Source: Spironucleus salmonicida (lineage: Eukaryota > Fornicata > Diplomonadida > Hexamitidae). From it: a stretch of DNA of 64,000 nt. The stretch lies in NCBI GenBank assembly GCA_000497125.2, contig CM035316.1, positions 1,552,001 through 1,616,000 on the forward strand, in the 5' to 3' direction. A model generated the notes under the pieces. The model saw nothing but the letters and a program-made list of their open reading frames with translations. It ran no database searches and had not been told where the DNA came from. The position numbers were made by a program, and so were the translations under genes. This document shows positions 13,405-23,317 of the stretch, piece after piece. Positions within the stretch are counted from its first letter, which is position 1; each line of letters starts with the position of its first letter.

Positions 13405-13507
13405 TCATATAAAGTTAGTATTATTGTATAATACTATTAAATATTATTTTCTTTATTATAGAATATTTTATAATAATAATTGAAAATTCCTTCCAGTTTT
13501 CACTTCA

Positions 13508-14266
13508 ATGGAGGCGAGAAGACTGCTGGAAGATTATTTCTCAGATACTAAACTTTTCCTCTTTAAAGAAAACAATGATTTGTATACATCTCATAAAGGT
13601 TTAATCCCTCTTGAATAGGCTGCAATATTAGCGAAAACTAATGTCAATATTTTAAAATCTGCAATAAAGGACTCAAAAACTTTAAAGATCGACGAAAATA
13701 GTTTGTAAAAAATATTACCCCCTTAATAGCCTACTTTAGCATCTTAAACCATTATTTTTGGCCCTTTTAGTAAATTTACACCATAAAAGTTCATAAAATT
13801 ATTTGCGCTAAAATCTGGATAAGTATGTCCAATGTTAGCTAATTCTTATCTTTATGAAGGTTGTAAATTAGTATTTATGATTTTCAGAAGTATTGAGGAT
13901 AAGGCTAAGTTCATTAAAAACTATCCTGAAACTGTTTAAGAAAAGGATTATGATTTTAAATTAATTGATAAAATTTGGGAGGGTGTTGACGTTTATCGGC
14001 CAACTTTGAACAATAAAGATTTTGCAAGAATTCATAAATTATTGAAAGGTAAAAGCGTTTGCTACACACCTTTAGAGAGTAGAATTAGAGGATTAGTTTT
14101 TGAAAAGGATGAAGAGTTAGAAGAACAAAAAGCTGTTAAAAAATAAAAAGAATACGAAAAGAATGAAAAATAGAAATTTGAAAAAAAGAAAGCCAGATTT
14201 GAAAAGAAAGTCGAGGATAAAAGAGTTAGCAAAGATTTTAAACAAGGAAGACAAGACAAAAAGTGA
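13508..14266 (+). CDS. La-motif RNA-binding protein (La/LARP7-like)
   Basis: The first ~75 residues of this 252 aa protein form a La motif: LLEDYFSDTKLFLFK at residues 6-20, GLIPLEQAAI, then a helix ending in KIDEN, matching the winged-helix fold that binds the UUU-OH tail of RNA polymerase III transcripts. Residues ~80-165 are compatible with an RRM (TIIFGPFS..., LVFMIFRSIEDKAKF). The last ~55 residues are a Lys/Glu-rich basic tail, as in genuine La proteins. The expected role is protecting and folding nascent tRNA and other Pol III RNAs in the nucleus. The ATG follows TTCACTTCA. Its stop (AAGTGA) is 8 bp from the end of a convergent gene. Confidence 0.8.
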
Positions 14267-14274
14267 AATAACAA

Positions 14275-15285
14275 TCATTCATTCTCCCCCTCTATATTTT
14301 CCCTATAAGTCTCTTCAATACATTCTATATTCTCAAGGTCTCCAATGATTTATATTTTTTCTAGATTGTTTAATTCTTAAATATCTTAATTTTTGATATC
14401 TTAATTTTCAACATATGTACTCGTAATAATTTCTTAATTGCTTGTATGCAATATATTATTATCTTTGATCTATGAAAATTCGTCTTTATCCTGTTAGCAT
14501 TATTATTATTCTTCTACATCCGTTTCTAATTCTAACTTTAACGCACACTCTTCTTCGCCTTCATAAGATTCTTCACTTTTTTAAATATAATCCAATTCGC
14601 CTTATTAAATGCACTACTACGCTAGACTTTCATATCTTATAATGGTGATATCTTATTATTATTCAGATTTTTAATACTCAGTTGGAATACTTATATTGTT
14701 TAAACTCTACTTAATTTCAATATCTTACACTAAAGTTTACCCAGTATGGATGTCGAGATGCAGGTCTTATTCAGTGGTGATTGTTTAGTCATTATTGATT
14801 ATGAGATATGAGTCAGATTAAACTTCATTAGATTCTTAATTATAAGTTATAAATTAACTTCCTGTCTAAATTTCACAATCAATGAACTAATTTTAGTATA
14901 AATTTACCTATATTTCGATATGATTCTACTATTCTTGAATAGTTTTTCTTATTTCCTTACTGGATCTAATTTTTTCTAATATTTACTAATTTTCGACTTC
15001 ATAATCAACAATTTAACGTTAAATTTATAATAAATTTTACTAGATTGTTAATGAATTAGCATAATTATCGTCTTTTTATAAAAGGGTAAGCTTACTGTTC
15101 AATTTAATATTCAATTATTTTTATGAATATATATTAAGTAAACGGTCTGAAATTTATTCTGTATATAAAGTAGATTGATTTGTTCTTTTCTATTAAAGTA
15201 ATATTAATTTTTCGTGTAAGTTCTTTTTCACACGAACAAAAAGTGGGTCTAAACTATTATTTAATTCTTTTTAAGTTTATTGCAT
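14275..15285 (-). CDS. Q-rich acidic coiled-coil protein, 336 aa
   Basis: The frame is packed with TAA/TAG codons read as Gln. Residues 1-125 are predicted coiled coil with heptad-like Leu/Ile spacing (LILLQQK, KIRSSKEIRK). The remainder is acidic and rich in Glu, Gln, Asn and Thr, without a recognisable domain. The protein is soluble, with no signal or membrane segment. A second in-frame ATG lies 21 bp upstream (15304-15306) and would add seven residues, so the start is uncertain. The gene shares a 39-60 bp divergent intergenic region with the next gene. The function is unknown; it resembles cytoskeletal coiled-coil proteins in composition only. Confidence 0.75.
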
Positions 15286-15345
15286 TTTCAGGTATATTTA
15301 TTGCATATATATAATATACACTTTAAAAAACTTATCTTTATATAA

Positions 15346-17664
15346 ATGCGGTAAATTAAAGTATCCTTAAATTAAACACTTTCATGTGCAAAAGATATTA
15401 CTTAACTGCTAGTCATAATCGAACTATATAAGACACCAAATAATATGGTACATTAATCTAGAAATATTACATTTAATCCATAAATAAAACAAGCATAGGA
15501 ATAGTCTTTCCTAACACCAGAACTTTACTACAATACCAAACCCAAACTTTATTGTTACTTTTAGCTAAAGAATGGTGAAATAGCATCACGAGATTCTAAG
15601 GAAATTAATTTTAGTCAATAAGAAACATTTCAGTTTTAATTAAATTAAATTGTTTTTACTATCGACTTAGGAGAAATGATACCTCTCAAAAACCCAATGT
15701 AAATTGCTAAGTTATCTATGAAATAGTTGAATTTAGAGTATTTTTCTTAAAATTTTGGTCCAATATTTTAAGAATTAAGACTTATATTTAGAATAGGAAA
15801 TTATCTTAATAGCGGAATATTAAGCAATTCTGATCAGGAACTTATTGTTTATACAATTGATAATGTATAACCTAGTATTGAAATTTAGGGTTGTTTAGAC
15901 AATACCTGGGTTAATTTAGTTATTTTAACACTTGATAAATAATCTGTTCCCGCTACTTATTAGTTTGACTAGTTGTTATAATGTACTTAATTTACTAAAA
16001 ATTAAATTAGAGCTATAGATAATCTTAAAAGCATTAAAATAGATGAGCCAGATAAAGAAATGATGCTTTCAAATTATATAGGTAATCATTAGCATAAAAT
16101 ATCATATAAATATAAAACTGCTGAAAAAGTAATTAATGCACTACTCAAAAAATTTGAAAAAGAAAACAAAGGTCTTAACTTTGATTACCAGAAAATTTCA
16201 GAGTAACCATTATAGACAAAAGTTAGTTTTACTCTTCAAATATCTTTGCCATTTTTGGATAAAGAAATTAATAACTATAAGCAGATGAATGTTATATATT
16301 CAGAAAAGGATAATACCATTCAGAAGAAAAAAGATGTTTTAACGCATTGTCTAAAATATGTCAATAAAGACTATCTTAAAAATGCATTTGCACTAGCTGT
16401 ATTTGTTTCTGATGATTAGCTTATAAAAATGATTCCATAATCTTAGGCAAGGCCTGTTAGTTTACAAGGTACAGATGGAAATTATATAATTAGTTTTAAA
16501 AGTGCAGAAACATTCATGTCAGGTAGTTAAGCATCTGGTAATAGTATAGAGGCACCTCTTAATTTATTCGGAACAGTTTTTGCTAGTCCTTTATATTTCC
16601 CTGATAACAAAGTTGAATCTACAATTTCCAATGAGATTCTTTAAGTCATCTCAAATAATAAAACATATATTAAATCCTACAGCACGATTTTAGATATAAT
16701 ATAAGAAAGAAAAGAAGAATGTATTATTTAACTTCTGGCAAGTGATAGATCAACCTTAAATATGTAGATTAAATATTTAGGGGAAATAAAGATAAAGAAA
16801 AAGACTTAACAAGAAGATAAAATATAAGAATAAATTTAGATATAACAAAGACCAAAACAAGCAGCTCCACCATTTATATCCACAGTTTTACCTAAATAAT
16901 AATTCATAGAAAGTATATAGACTGATAACGGAATGAAAACATTGGCTGTTGATGAAGAAGATGTAATTCCAAAACAATTTATTATTGATTCACAAAAAAT
17001 AGTATATTTAGAATAATAACTATTAGAAAAAACAAAAGAAAATATATATCTTTTAAAAGAAAATGAAACTTTAAAATCTACTTAAAACTAGTTGTTTAAT
17101 TAAGAAGTGGATAGAGATAAATCAGATCCGATATTTTTCGAACGTTAAAGCGAAACAATATCTATATCTGATTTGAATATCGCATAATACTATACCGGGT
17201 TAGATTTGATTCCACGTGAAATCTCAAGTAAGTAACAGTTAATGCATTACTTAGCTAATACATGTTCAACTAAGCGGTTAACATATGCAATAAGCAATCT
17301 ATGCAATGAAATAACTCTTATATCAAAGGATGCTTCGAGAGTGAAAGCTAAGAACTAAGAGAATGAAGATGCACTAATTAATGAATAAGAACAGATTATT
17401 TAACATATGGAAAAAAAGATTTATTAATTCTCGTAGTTAATATAATAATTATAAGAATAATAATATAATATTGAAACTTTGGGGTAGTATTCGAATGTAC
17501 ACGCTCTGAAATGCCCTGAGCGTAAAGTAAATTCATAGCGTGGTAATTTTCCACCAACTGTGTTGCCTCCACTTTCTAAACCTGCTATCAATGATATAAC
17601 TTCAGTGGATGACGACATTCAAAAAGCCTTAAGCCTTGCCAAATAAATAAAAATGCAATAATGA
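15346..17664 (+). CDS. hypothetical protein, 772 aa, C-terminal coiled coil
   Basis: One open frame of 772 codons ends in ATG CAA TAA TGA, where the TAA must be Gln. The first ~450 residues have alternating strand-like stretches (LYCYFQLKNG, FTIDLGE, ELRLIFRIGN, VIYSEKDN) that could be C2-like or beta-sandwich modules, but I recognise no family signature. Residues ~470-500 form a Lys/Gln-rich linker. Residues ~560-585 and 665-710 form coiled coils. A Pro-rich patch (NFPPTVLPPLSKP) sits near the C terminus. Its arrangement, beta region followed by coiled coil, recalls basal-body and centriole proteins, but this is only a suggestion. Confidence 0.8.
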
Positions 17665-17674
17665 TTATAATTTT

Positions 17675-18208
17675 TCACTTCTTCAACGTAACAGCGTTTA
17701 GCTTTATTTTTGTTTAAACTGTTTACCGTTCGCTTGGTGTGATTGCAGCAGTATCCAGAGTTCTAAGATTTGGAATAAGATTAATAACATAAAATCTGAA
17801 TCCTTTTTATAGGACTAATGGATTGCCATGGATAGTCAAGGTGCGAAGTTTTTGGAATGTTGATAAAAATTACAATTTTTCAACATTTTCAATAAGGTTC
17901 CCATGCAAATACAATATTTTAAGATCTGATAATTGTTCTAGACCTGATAAGTTTGAAATCTTATTCTAAGAAATATCTAAATAGAGTAAAGTTTCTGGCC
18001 ACCAAATAGCTTCATTTATCAATTAATGTAAACCAGTTAAACAAGTAAGTTCACAATTAGATAAGCTTAAACCTGACGTTTCAGGCCTTTTTGGCTTTTT
18101 AGCGTCCTAAGGACAACCTACAGGCCGTCTTTTATTACAGTTTGAGTCTTCTGGAAGAAGTTCATCTGGCTACTTAACAGCATAATTAGAAAAGTCAATT
18201 ATATTCAT
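17675..18208 (-). CDS. LRRC51: leucine-rich repeat protein LRRC51-like
   Basis: This 177 aa protein matches the animal LRRC51 pattern: a short variable N terminus beginning MNIIDFSNYAVKQPDELLP, then about four LRRs of the LYLDISQNKISNLSGL / LKILYLHGNLIENVEKL type. It ends with the cap RTLTIHGNPL...GFRFYVINLIPNLRTLD, where HGNP and the YV..LIP stretch are typical. LRRC51 homologues occur mainly in ciliated organisms. The gene starts 61 bp from the divergent Mnd1 gene and ends 10 bp from the convergent 772 aa gene. Upstream there is GCGCAAAC rather than the exact TCCGCAAA element. Confidence 0.75.
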
Positions 18209-18269
18209 TTTTAGTTTGCGCGAAATTGTGCAGTACTATAAACTATATAATATATTGAATACTATTTTA

Positions 18270-18887
18270 ATGCCTCCAAAATCAAACTTAACTGCGGATG
18301 AGGAGAAGAAGATTCGTATTTTAAACTATTTTACCTCTTCAAACATGGTATTTTCAGCTGCTACATTAGATACTGTAGCTAAAGCTACTAAAGTATCGTC
18401 TATGATTATCAAAAATCTTGTGCAATCACTTGCCGATGAAAATTTAATTTGTACTGATAAAATTGGAGCTAGTACGAACTATTGGTAATTTTCTGGTACT
18501 GTTTAACGTGAAATTTAGAGTAAAAATGACAAGCTAAGAGCTTAGGCCGAAGCTCTTTAAAAGGAAAAAGACAAATTAATATCTGAGAACCAAAAACTGA
18601 CGGACTAGAATTAACTTAATGGTGACCTAGGAGCATTAATCACAGAATTGAAAGAGATAAAAAGTAAACATGCTAAGATGTCAGAATTGTAAGCTTTATA
18701 CGAAAAAAATTCTCCTGACTTATACATTAAACTTTTACAATGCTATAAAGAAAGCCTTGAACTAATTAATATGGAAACTGACAATATTTTTACTCTGAAA
18801 CGCTATCTAATATAAAAGCTAAATATGGAGAAGAAGCAGGCAGAACAGCTTATTAGGATAAATGGCGACTTCGACTACTACGAGTGA
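18270..18887 (+). CDS. MND1: meiotic nuclear division protein 1 homologue
   Basis: The 205 aa length equals the family norm. The N terminus (LTADEEKKIRILNYF) begins the winged-helix domain, which ends with DKIGASTNYWQF; the Tyr-Trp pair there is characteristic. Residues ~95-165 form the coiled coil that pairs with Hop2. The C terminus has the signature TDNIFTLKRYL and the ending FDYYE. Mnd1-Hop2 stimulates Dmc1/Rad51 strand exchange in meiosis. I used the ATG at 18270 because a frame extension to 18216 has only a TTG and adds residues foreign to the family. Hop2 is not in the window. The stop lies in GAGTGA. Confidence 0.93.
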
Positions 18888-18896
18888 AAATAAATA

Positions 18897-19583
18897 TCAA
18901 TCTTCATAATATCCATCTTTTGATGGAATAGTAGAATCCTTACCCTGTAAATGATCGATTTACAATAGTAAACCAAAGAGTGAATGTGACGCAAAAGCGG
19001 CTTGCAGTTTTCTAGATCCTACCTTCCCTGCAGAGTTTAGAAGCATTGTAATTAGAGTTTTATTTTCTTCTGTGGTAAAAAATGGTTCGTACAACAGAAA
19101 AAGCTACTTTTGGCAGATTTCAGCCGACTATTTCATAGTTTCAGAAATCGCTTTAAAATCAACTTTTCGATCTTTTTAGTTAACTTTAGCAAGTGCAAAT
19201 AATTGGTCCTTTCGTGACTAGGTCCAAAAATCTTTGTCAAACTTGTTAAAATTCTTTACAGAAAATGAGTAGAAAGGTAGCAGCCCTTTCTACGTTACTG
19301 AGTCAGAAAGCTGTTTCTTGATATCAAGAATTGAATTAGATTCAGTCTTTTTCTTCAAGTCCTAAAATGATACTTTCCCTCTAGAATTTAACCATTCTGA
19401 TTCAATTATTTCAACTTATCCCGGTGTTAACTTGGTCTAAAGAGCTAGATGTTTCTATTTAATAATATTTTCTGGAAGACGCAGGATATATGCAACTTTC
19501 TTGTAGTTTATAGTTCCATTAACGGTATATTGGTTTATAGCTTCCAACAGCTTTTTATTATTCTCTTCATTCCATTTCACCAT
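18897..19583 (-). CDS. divergent multi-repeat Myb/SANT-like protein
   Basis: The 228 aa protein shows three helix-rich segments with Myb spacing. The first is residues 2-50 (VKWNEENNKKLLEAINQY... VAYILRL...IKQKH). The second is residues ~130-175 (FWTQSRKDQLFALAKV... KAISETMKQSAEICQKQ). A weaker third starts FFTTEENKTLITML. Not all the usual tryptophans are kept. A role in DNA binding and transcription is inferred. It ends 9 bp from the convergent Mnd1 gene and starts 40 bp downstream of the thioredoxin gene on the same strand. Confidence 0.7.
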
Positions 19584-19623
19584 TTTTTCACTTTAAATTT
19601 AATAATATACAAATGTAATGATT

Positions 19624-20106
19624 TCACTCAAGCCCCTCTTCTATTTATTCATCAACTTTTGCTGGATGACCATCCCAAATCAGATTTTTATTTTTAAACA
19701 GGAAGCAATGAGGGATCCCTTCAACATCACACTCAGTGTTTAGCTTTTATAAGCTAAATTTAGGATCAGATGCAATATTATATTTTGTCATTTCTGGGAA
19801 CTCTTTAACCATAGTTTCAATTACATGGATATTTTCGTTACTAACAGAAATAACCTTGAGCTATTAAAATTTATTCTACAACTAAGATATATGAGGAATT
19901 TAATTTTTACATGGACCACACCAAGTAGCAAAACACTCTAGTAGTATCAAATCGGTTACTTCGAAATCCACTGGTTTATGTAGGAACTCTAACTAAGTCA
20001 AATCTGGAAGTTATATGGTTTTAGGTTTTTATGATTTTTTGAAACCAATAGTACAGACGAACATTGTCAATATTGCCAATATAATTATTTATTCAGTATT
20101 TACCAT
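19624..20106 (-). CDS. membrane-anchored TlpA-like thioredoxin (WCGPC), paralogue 1
   Basis: Residues 6-22 of this 160 aa protein form one hydrophobic segment (IIILAILTMFVCTIGF), a signal anchor. A thioredoxin domain follows with WCGPC at residues 62-66 in the context CFATWCGPCKNQIPHIS, and a cis-Pro loop GIPHCFLFKN near residue 135. The NQIPH after the CxxC resembles TlpA/ResA or nucleoredoxin-type proteins more than classical thioredoxin. It probably performs dithiol-disulfide exchange at an internal membrane; topology cannot be settled here. A paralogue lies at 55429-55923. The stop lies in GAGTGA. Confidence 0.88.
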
Positions 20107-20393
20107 TTATGTGGAAGGCAAATTTATTATTATATTTTATTTATACATAAATATTATAATTTTTAAATAATATTTATCCATAATTATCTAAAAATAAAGT
20201 TATATGTGATATAAATTGTATAGAGTCAGTAAAAATCATTAGAACTTAAGCAATGTAATACTTATATACCATCGTTTAGTTGTATTTTTAATCAAATTTA
20301 TTACCGTCCTTATTTTTATTTTGGTGCTATCTTTCTATATGAGATAAATTACTATTATTATATATTTATACTACTACTAAACTACTGTTAGAA

Positions 20394-21644
20394 TCATTTA
20401 TATACTGTCTTTGCATTCATTATTTTTTTATATTAATCAAAATTGCAATATATTTAATCAAGTTAGTCTGCAACATACTAATCTTTTAATTCTTTCCTTT
20501 AATCATTTCGTAAGCTTTTATAAATCCTATCCCCGATAACACTATTATTATTGATTGCTGGTTTTCTTAAGATGGTGTCGAAAAAAATATCATCATTTTC
20601 AAGATTACTGGAGAAATCAACATATTATAAATCTTTGATGACTTTTTTTTAAGGATTTCCATTCTATTTTAAGGTTTATTTTGAATCCTAACCTATTTAT
20701 ACACGCTCTACCAAACTATTAATAACAGAGTTAAATCCAAGATCATAATTAACGCCTTTTATATCTCTCTCTTTATAGAATACATTTCCGCAAAAATGGC
20801 AATATCCATCATAATCAACACTATAAATTGAAATATTATCAAAAATGAAAAGTTTTCGACCATTAAAGCTTCTAGGTATGCTAATAACATTTTCTACACT
20901 TATTTTTATACCCTAAATAGTAAAAATTATACAAAATTCATTATTGTCAACCAAAGCTAAAGCTAAATTTTTTTAATTAATATTTTTCCCCTATCCTTAT
21001 AAAAACTTGAAGGTTTATTTTTAATAAATTCTATTTGAAAGCTAATATAGCTAATTATTAATTTTATCACTATAAACTATGCTAATAATTTTTATAAAAA
21101 GATCTTTATTTTAGAAAGTATTAAAGGCTTTTAAATCCACATAAATAAAGAATCTTGATGTAATAATCAATGGGCTTTCCCCAAAATTCAAAAAAACTGA
21201 TTCTAAAGATGTAGAAAAGGTTTTCCCTGAAAGTGTATTGATTATATAATAGTTAATAGAATCAACTGCTATTATAAATTAATTAGAGTATAATTTTAAA
21301 GACAACAGTTTTTAAGGCTAAAATTCTCTTAAAACAGTGTCCGCATAATAGAAAGTTCCAGCAGATGTTGAAAAAATTAATATTTACGGAATATTCTAGT
21401 AGAAAATAGATGTTGGTGTTAGGCATTAACAATTTAAAATAAGTAAATCTTAGTTATCTTCAAACTTATAGAAATATGTTGTATATCCATCAGTTAACGA
21501 GTAAATGATAGCCTAATTATTTAACACTGCTGCCGTGCATTAAAAGCCATAGGTTTCAATAGATATTAAGTCTATACATTTATTAATAATGAGTTTCTAA
21601 TCGTAACTATAAAGTTTTATTGACTTTGAAGTAAATGATAGCAT
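20394..21644 (-). CDS. hypothetical protein, 416 aa, beta-propeller-like
   Basis: The frame holds 416 codons. The first ~310 residues consist of short hydrophobic strands separated by turns (IKLYSYDQKLIINKC, AIIYSLTDG, ILIFSTSAGTFYYA, KLFIFDNISIYSVDYDG), as in a degenerate WD40 or other propeller. One CxxC pair (CHFCGN) sits near residue 290. The C-terminal ~100 residues are Lys/Gln/Asp-rich and helical. No family is recognised. About 290 bp of AT-rich sequence without any visible gene separates it from the thioredoxin gene. Confidence 0.75.
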
Positions 21645-21749
21645 ATAAATTGTTAATTTATTATATAATATAATAAATATATTATATTTTTCTAATATAA
21701 TCATTTTATATATTTATTAACTGTTCCACTTCATTCCCCATTTCTTCAA

Positions 21750-22508
21750 ATGAACAATCAACTGGAATTCTAAGTTCCCTTGAATCTTTATTATCGTGGT
21801 GCATTCGGTAAGAAAGCAAAGAACGAAAATATAAAAACATGGAATGATAATATGCAACTAATTACGAAACGTCCAATTACTAATTCTTTAGATCTTTTCT
21901 AAATCTTAAATATGATTCCAACATTTGAAGAAGTTCACGACGGATTTTCATATTTCTTTTTCCGTGAAAATGTGAAGCCAGATTGGGACTAACATTTAGA
22001 TTGGTTTTCAATGGAAACTATTTATGAGGTAACTGATCTATTTGCATCTACACAAAAGGCTCAATGGTAAGATATCAAATGTTAGTGCGAAGCCTGTATA
22101 CATAATTTATTACTTATATGGTGTGGATCTGCATATGATAGTACTAGCACATTATAGGGTATTACTATTAAAATAAGAAGAGCTAGAATTACTGTATCCT
22201 GTTGGTATTCTAACTCTAAACATGGAGAACCATTACTAACTTTATTAAAGCAAATGTTTGATTAAGTTAATAATTAGGCTACACTGGCTGATAGCAAGGA
22301 TAAAATAATTAGAAAGTATTTTACATAAGCTCTAAAGGAACAATAAGAAGAATCTTCTAGGAAATCTTCGAAAAATTCATCTCGTGCAGGATCTAGAAAC
22401 TAATCAGCTAATAGATCTGATAGGAACTAAAAATCCGATAGCAGTAAAAGAAATTAGGTTTCTAAGCCTAGAAGGCTTATTCAGGGAGCACAAGACTCTT
22501 CTTAGTGA
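21750..22508 (+). CDS. eIF4E-family cap-binding protein with C-terminal Ser/Arg/Gln tail
   Basis: Residues 1-175 follow the eIF4E fold: YYRGAFGKK, TWNDNMQLI, a segment IPTFEEVHDGFSYFFFRENVKPDWD that aligns with the S/P-W-E cap-slot region of eIF4E (D/W residues kept), and a C-terminal strand GITIKIRRARITVSCW. It would bind the mRNA 5' cap to start translation. Several canonical tryptophans are replaced by Phe or Leu, as in divergent protist eIF4Es. Residues ~185-252 are an unusual tail rich in Ser, Arg, Lys, Gln and Asn with SR/RS dipeptides. The stop TGA lies in TAGTGA, and a possible RNA structure begins at the next base. Confidence 0.75.
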
Positions 22509-22573
22509 ATGAATATGACTGGTAACTGGGAAACCACGCAACTATAACTTGCGAGTCTCTTTTCTATATTCAT
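22509..22573 (+). ncRNA. candidate structured RNA or 3' UTR element (three-way junction)
   Basis: The segment can fold into a perfect 8-bp outer stem (22509-22516 with 22566-22573) stacked on a 4-bp stem (22517-22520 with 22554-22557). These enclose two hairpins: 22521-22523/22533-22535 (3 bp) and 22537-22541/22549-22553 (5 bp with the 7-nt loop CTATAAC, like an anticodon arm). A pyrimidine-rich bulge lies at 22558-22565. It lacks a T arm and is not a normal tRNA. It starts directly after the eIF4E stop codon. It may be a 3' UTR element, an RNA gene or chance. Confidence 0.3.
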
Positions 22574-23317
22574 TTAACAGACTAATATTTATAATCATAT
22601 ATATTCTTTTATACAACTTTAATATATATTTTTTAACAATTATTTAGTTATTATTTATGATATTAACAATCATGTAATTTATATTCAATATATTATACTA
22701 TATGCATTAATTTTGTATTATCGTTAATAATTTTAAAATTATTACATTAATCTACAGTATTCTATTATATAAGCTATACTAGTTGAATTATATCAATCTA
22801 TTAAAATTTATCAAGTTTTATACACTATCGTTTTGAACCTACATTTGAATTATTAATTATATCCAGAATTTACACAGGTTGGTATAAATATAAAATTCGA
22901 TAAATCTATCTACATAAAAAATTGTTTTTCATAATCAGATATTTCTTTTGATAAAATAAATAATAAAAATAATATTTTCTCTTAGTCTTTATTAATTTTA
23001 TCTGATTACCTGGATAAATTTATAATAAAAATGAACAATTACTATTATTTTAAATATTTGTTCCAAAAAAGTTAAAAGTTTTGGAGACGTAAGTATTTTA
23101 TAAATCAAAGTAATCACAATAACATCTATTTAATTTTTAGATTACTAAACAACATAATCAGTCTAAATTTAATTTTACAATTGTAGTTATTATTATTAGT
23201 TTACGATCATAGATTCTAAATAATTTTTTAAAAACTTCTTCATATCATAAGAAATATACAACTATACTATTTTCTTAATATAATTTGTCTGCTATGTGAT
23301 ATATAAAACTAAATTTA
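22574..23317 (+). other. AT-rich intergenic region, no convincing gene
   Basis: About 740 bp of very AT-rich sequence lie between eIF4E and the end of the large LRR gene. The open frames in it are short or have the N/I/Y/K-only composition expected of non-coding AT-rich DNA. I see no tRNA-like or repeat structure. Confidence 0.6.

Noticed and set aside
20786-20800. TTTCCGCAAAAATG on the plus strand, resembling the flagellar start element
   Set aside because: It lies inside the 416 aa minus-strand gene and opens no real plus-strand gene; I count it as a chance match.
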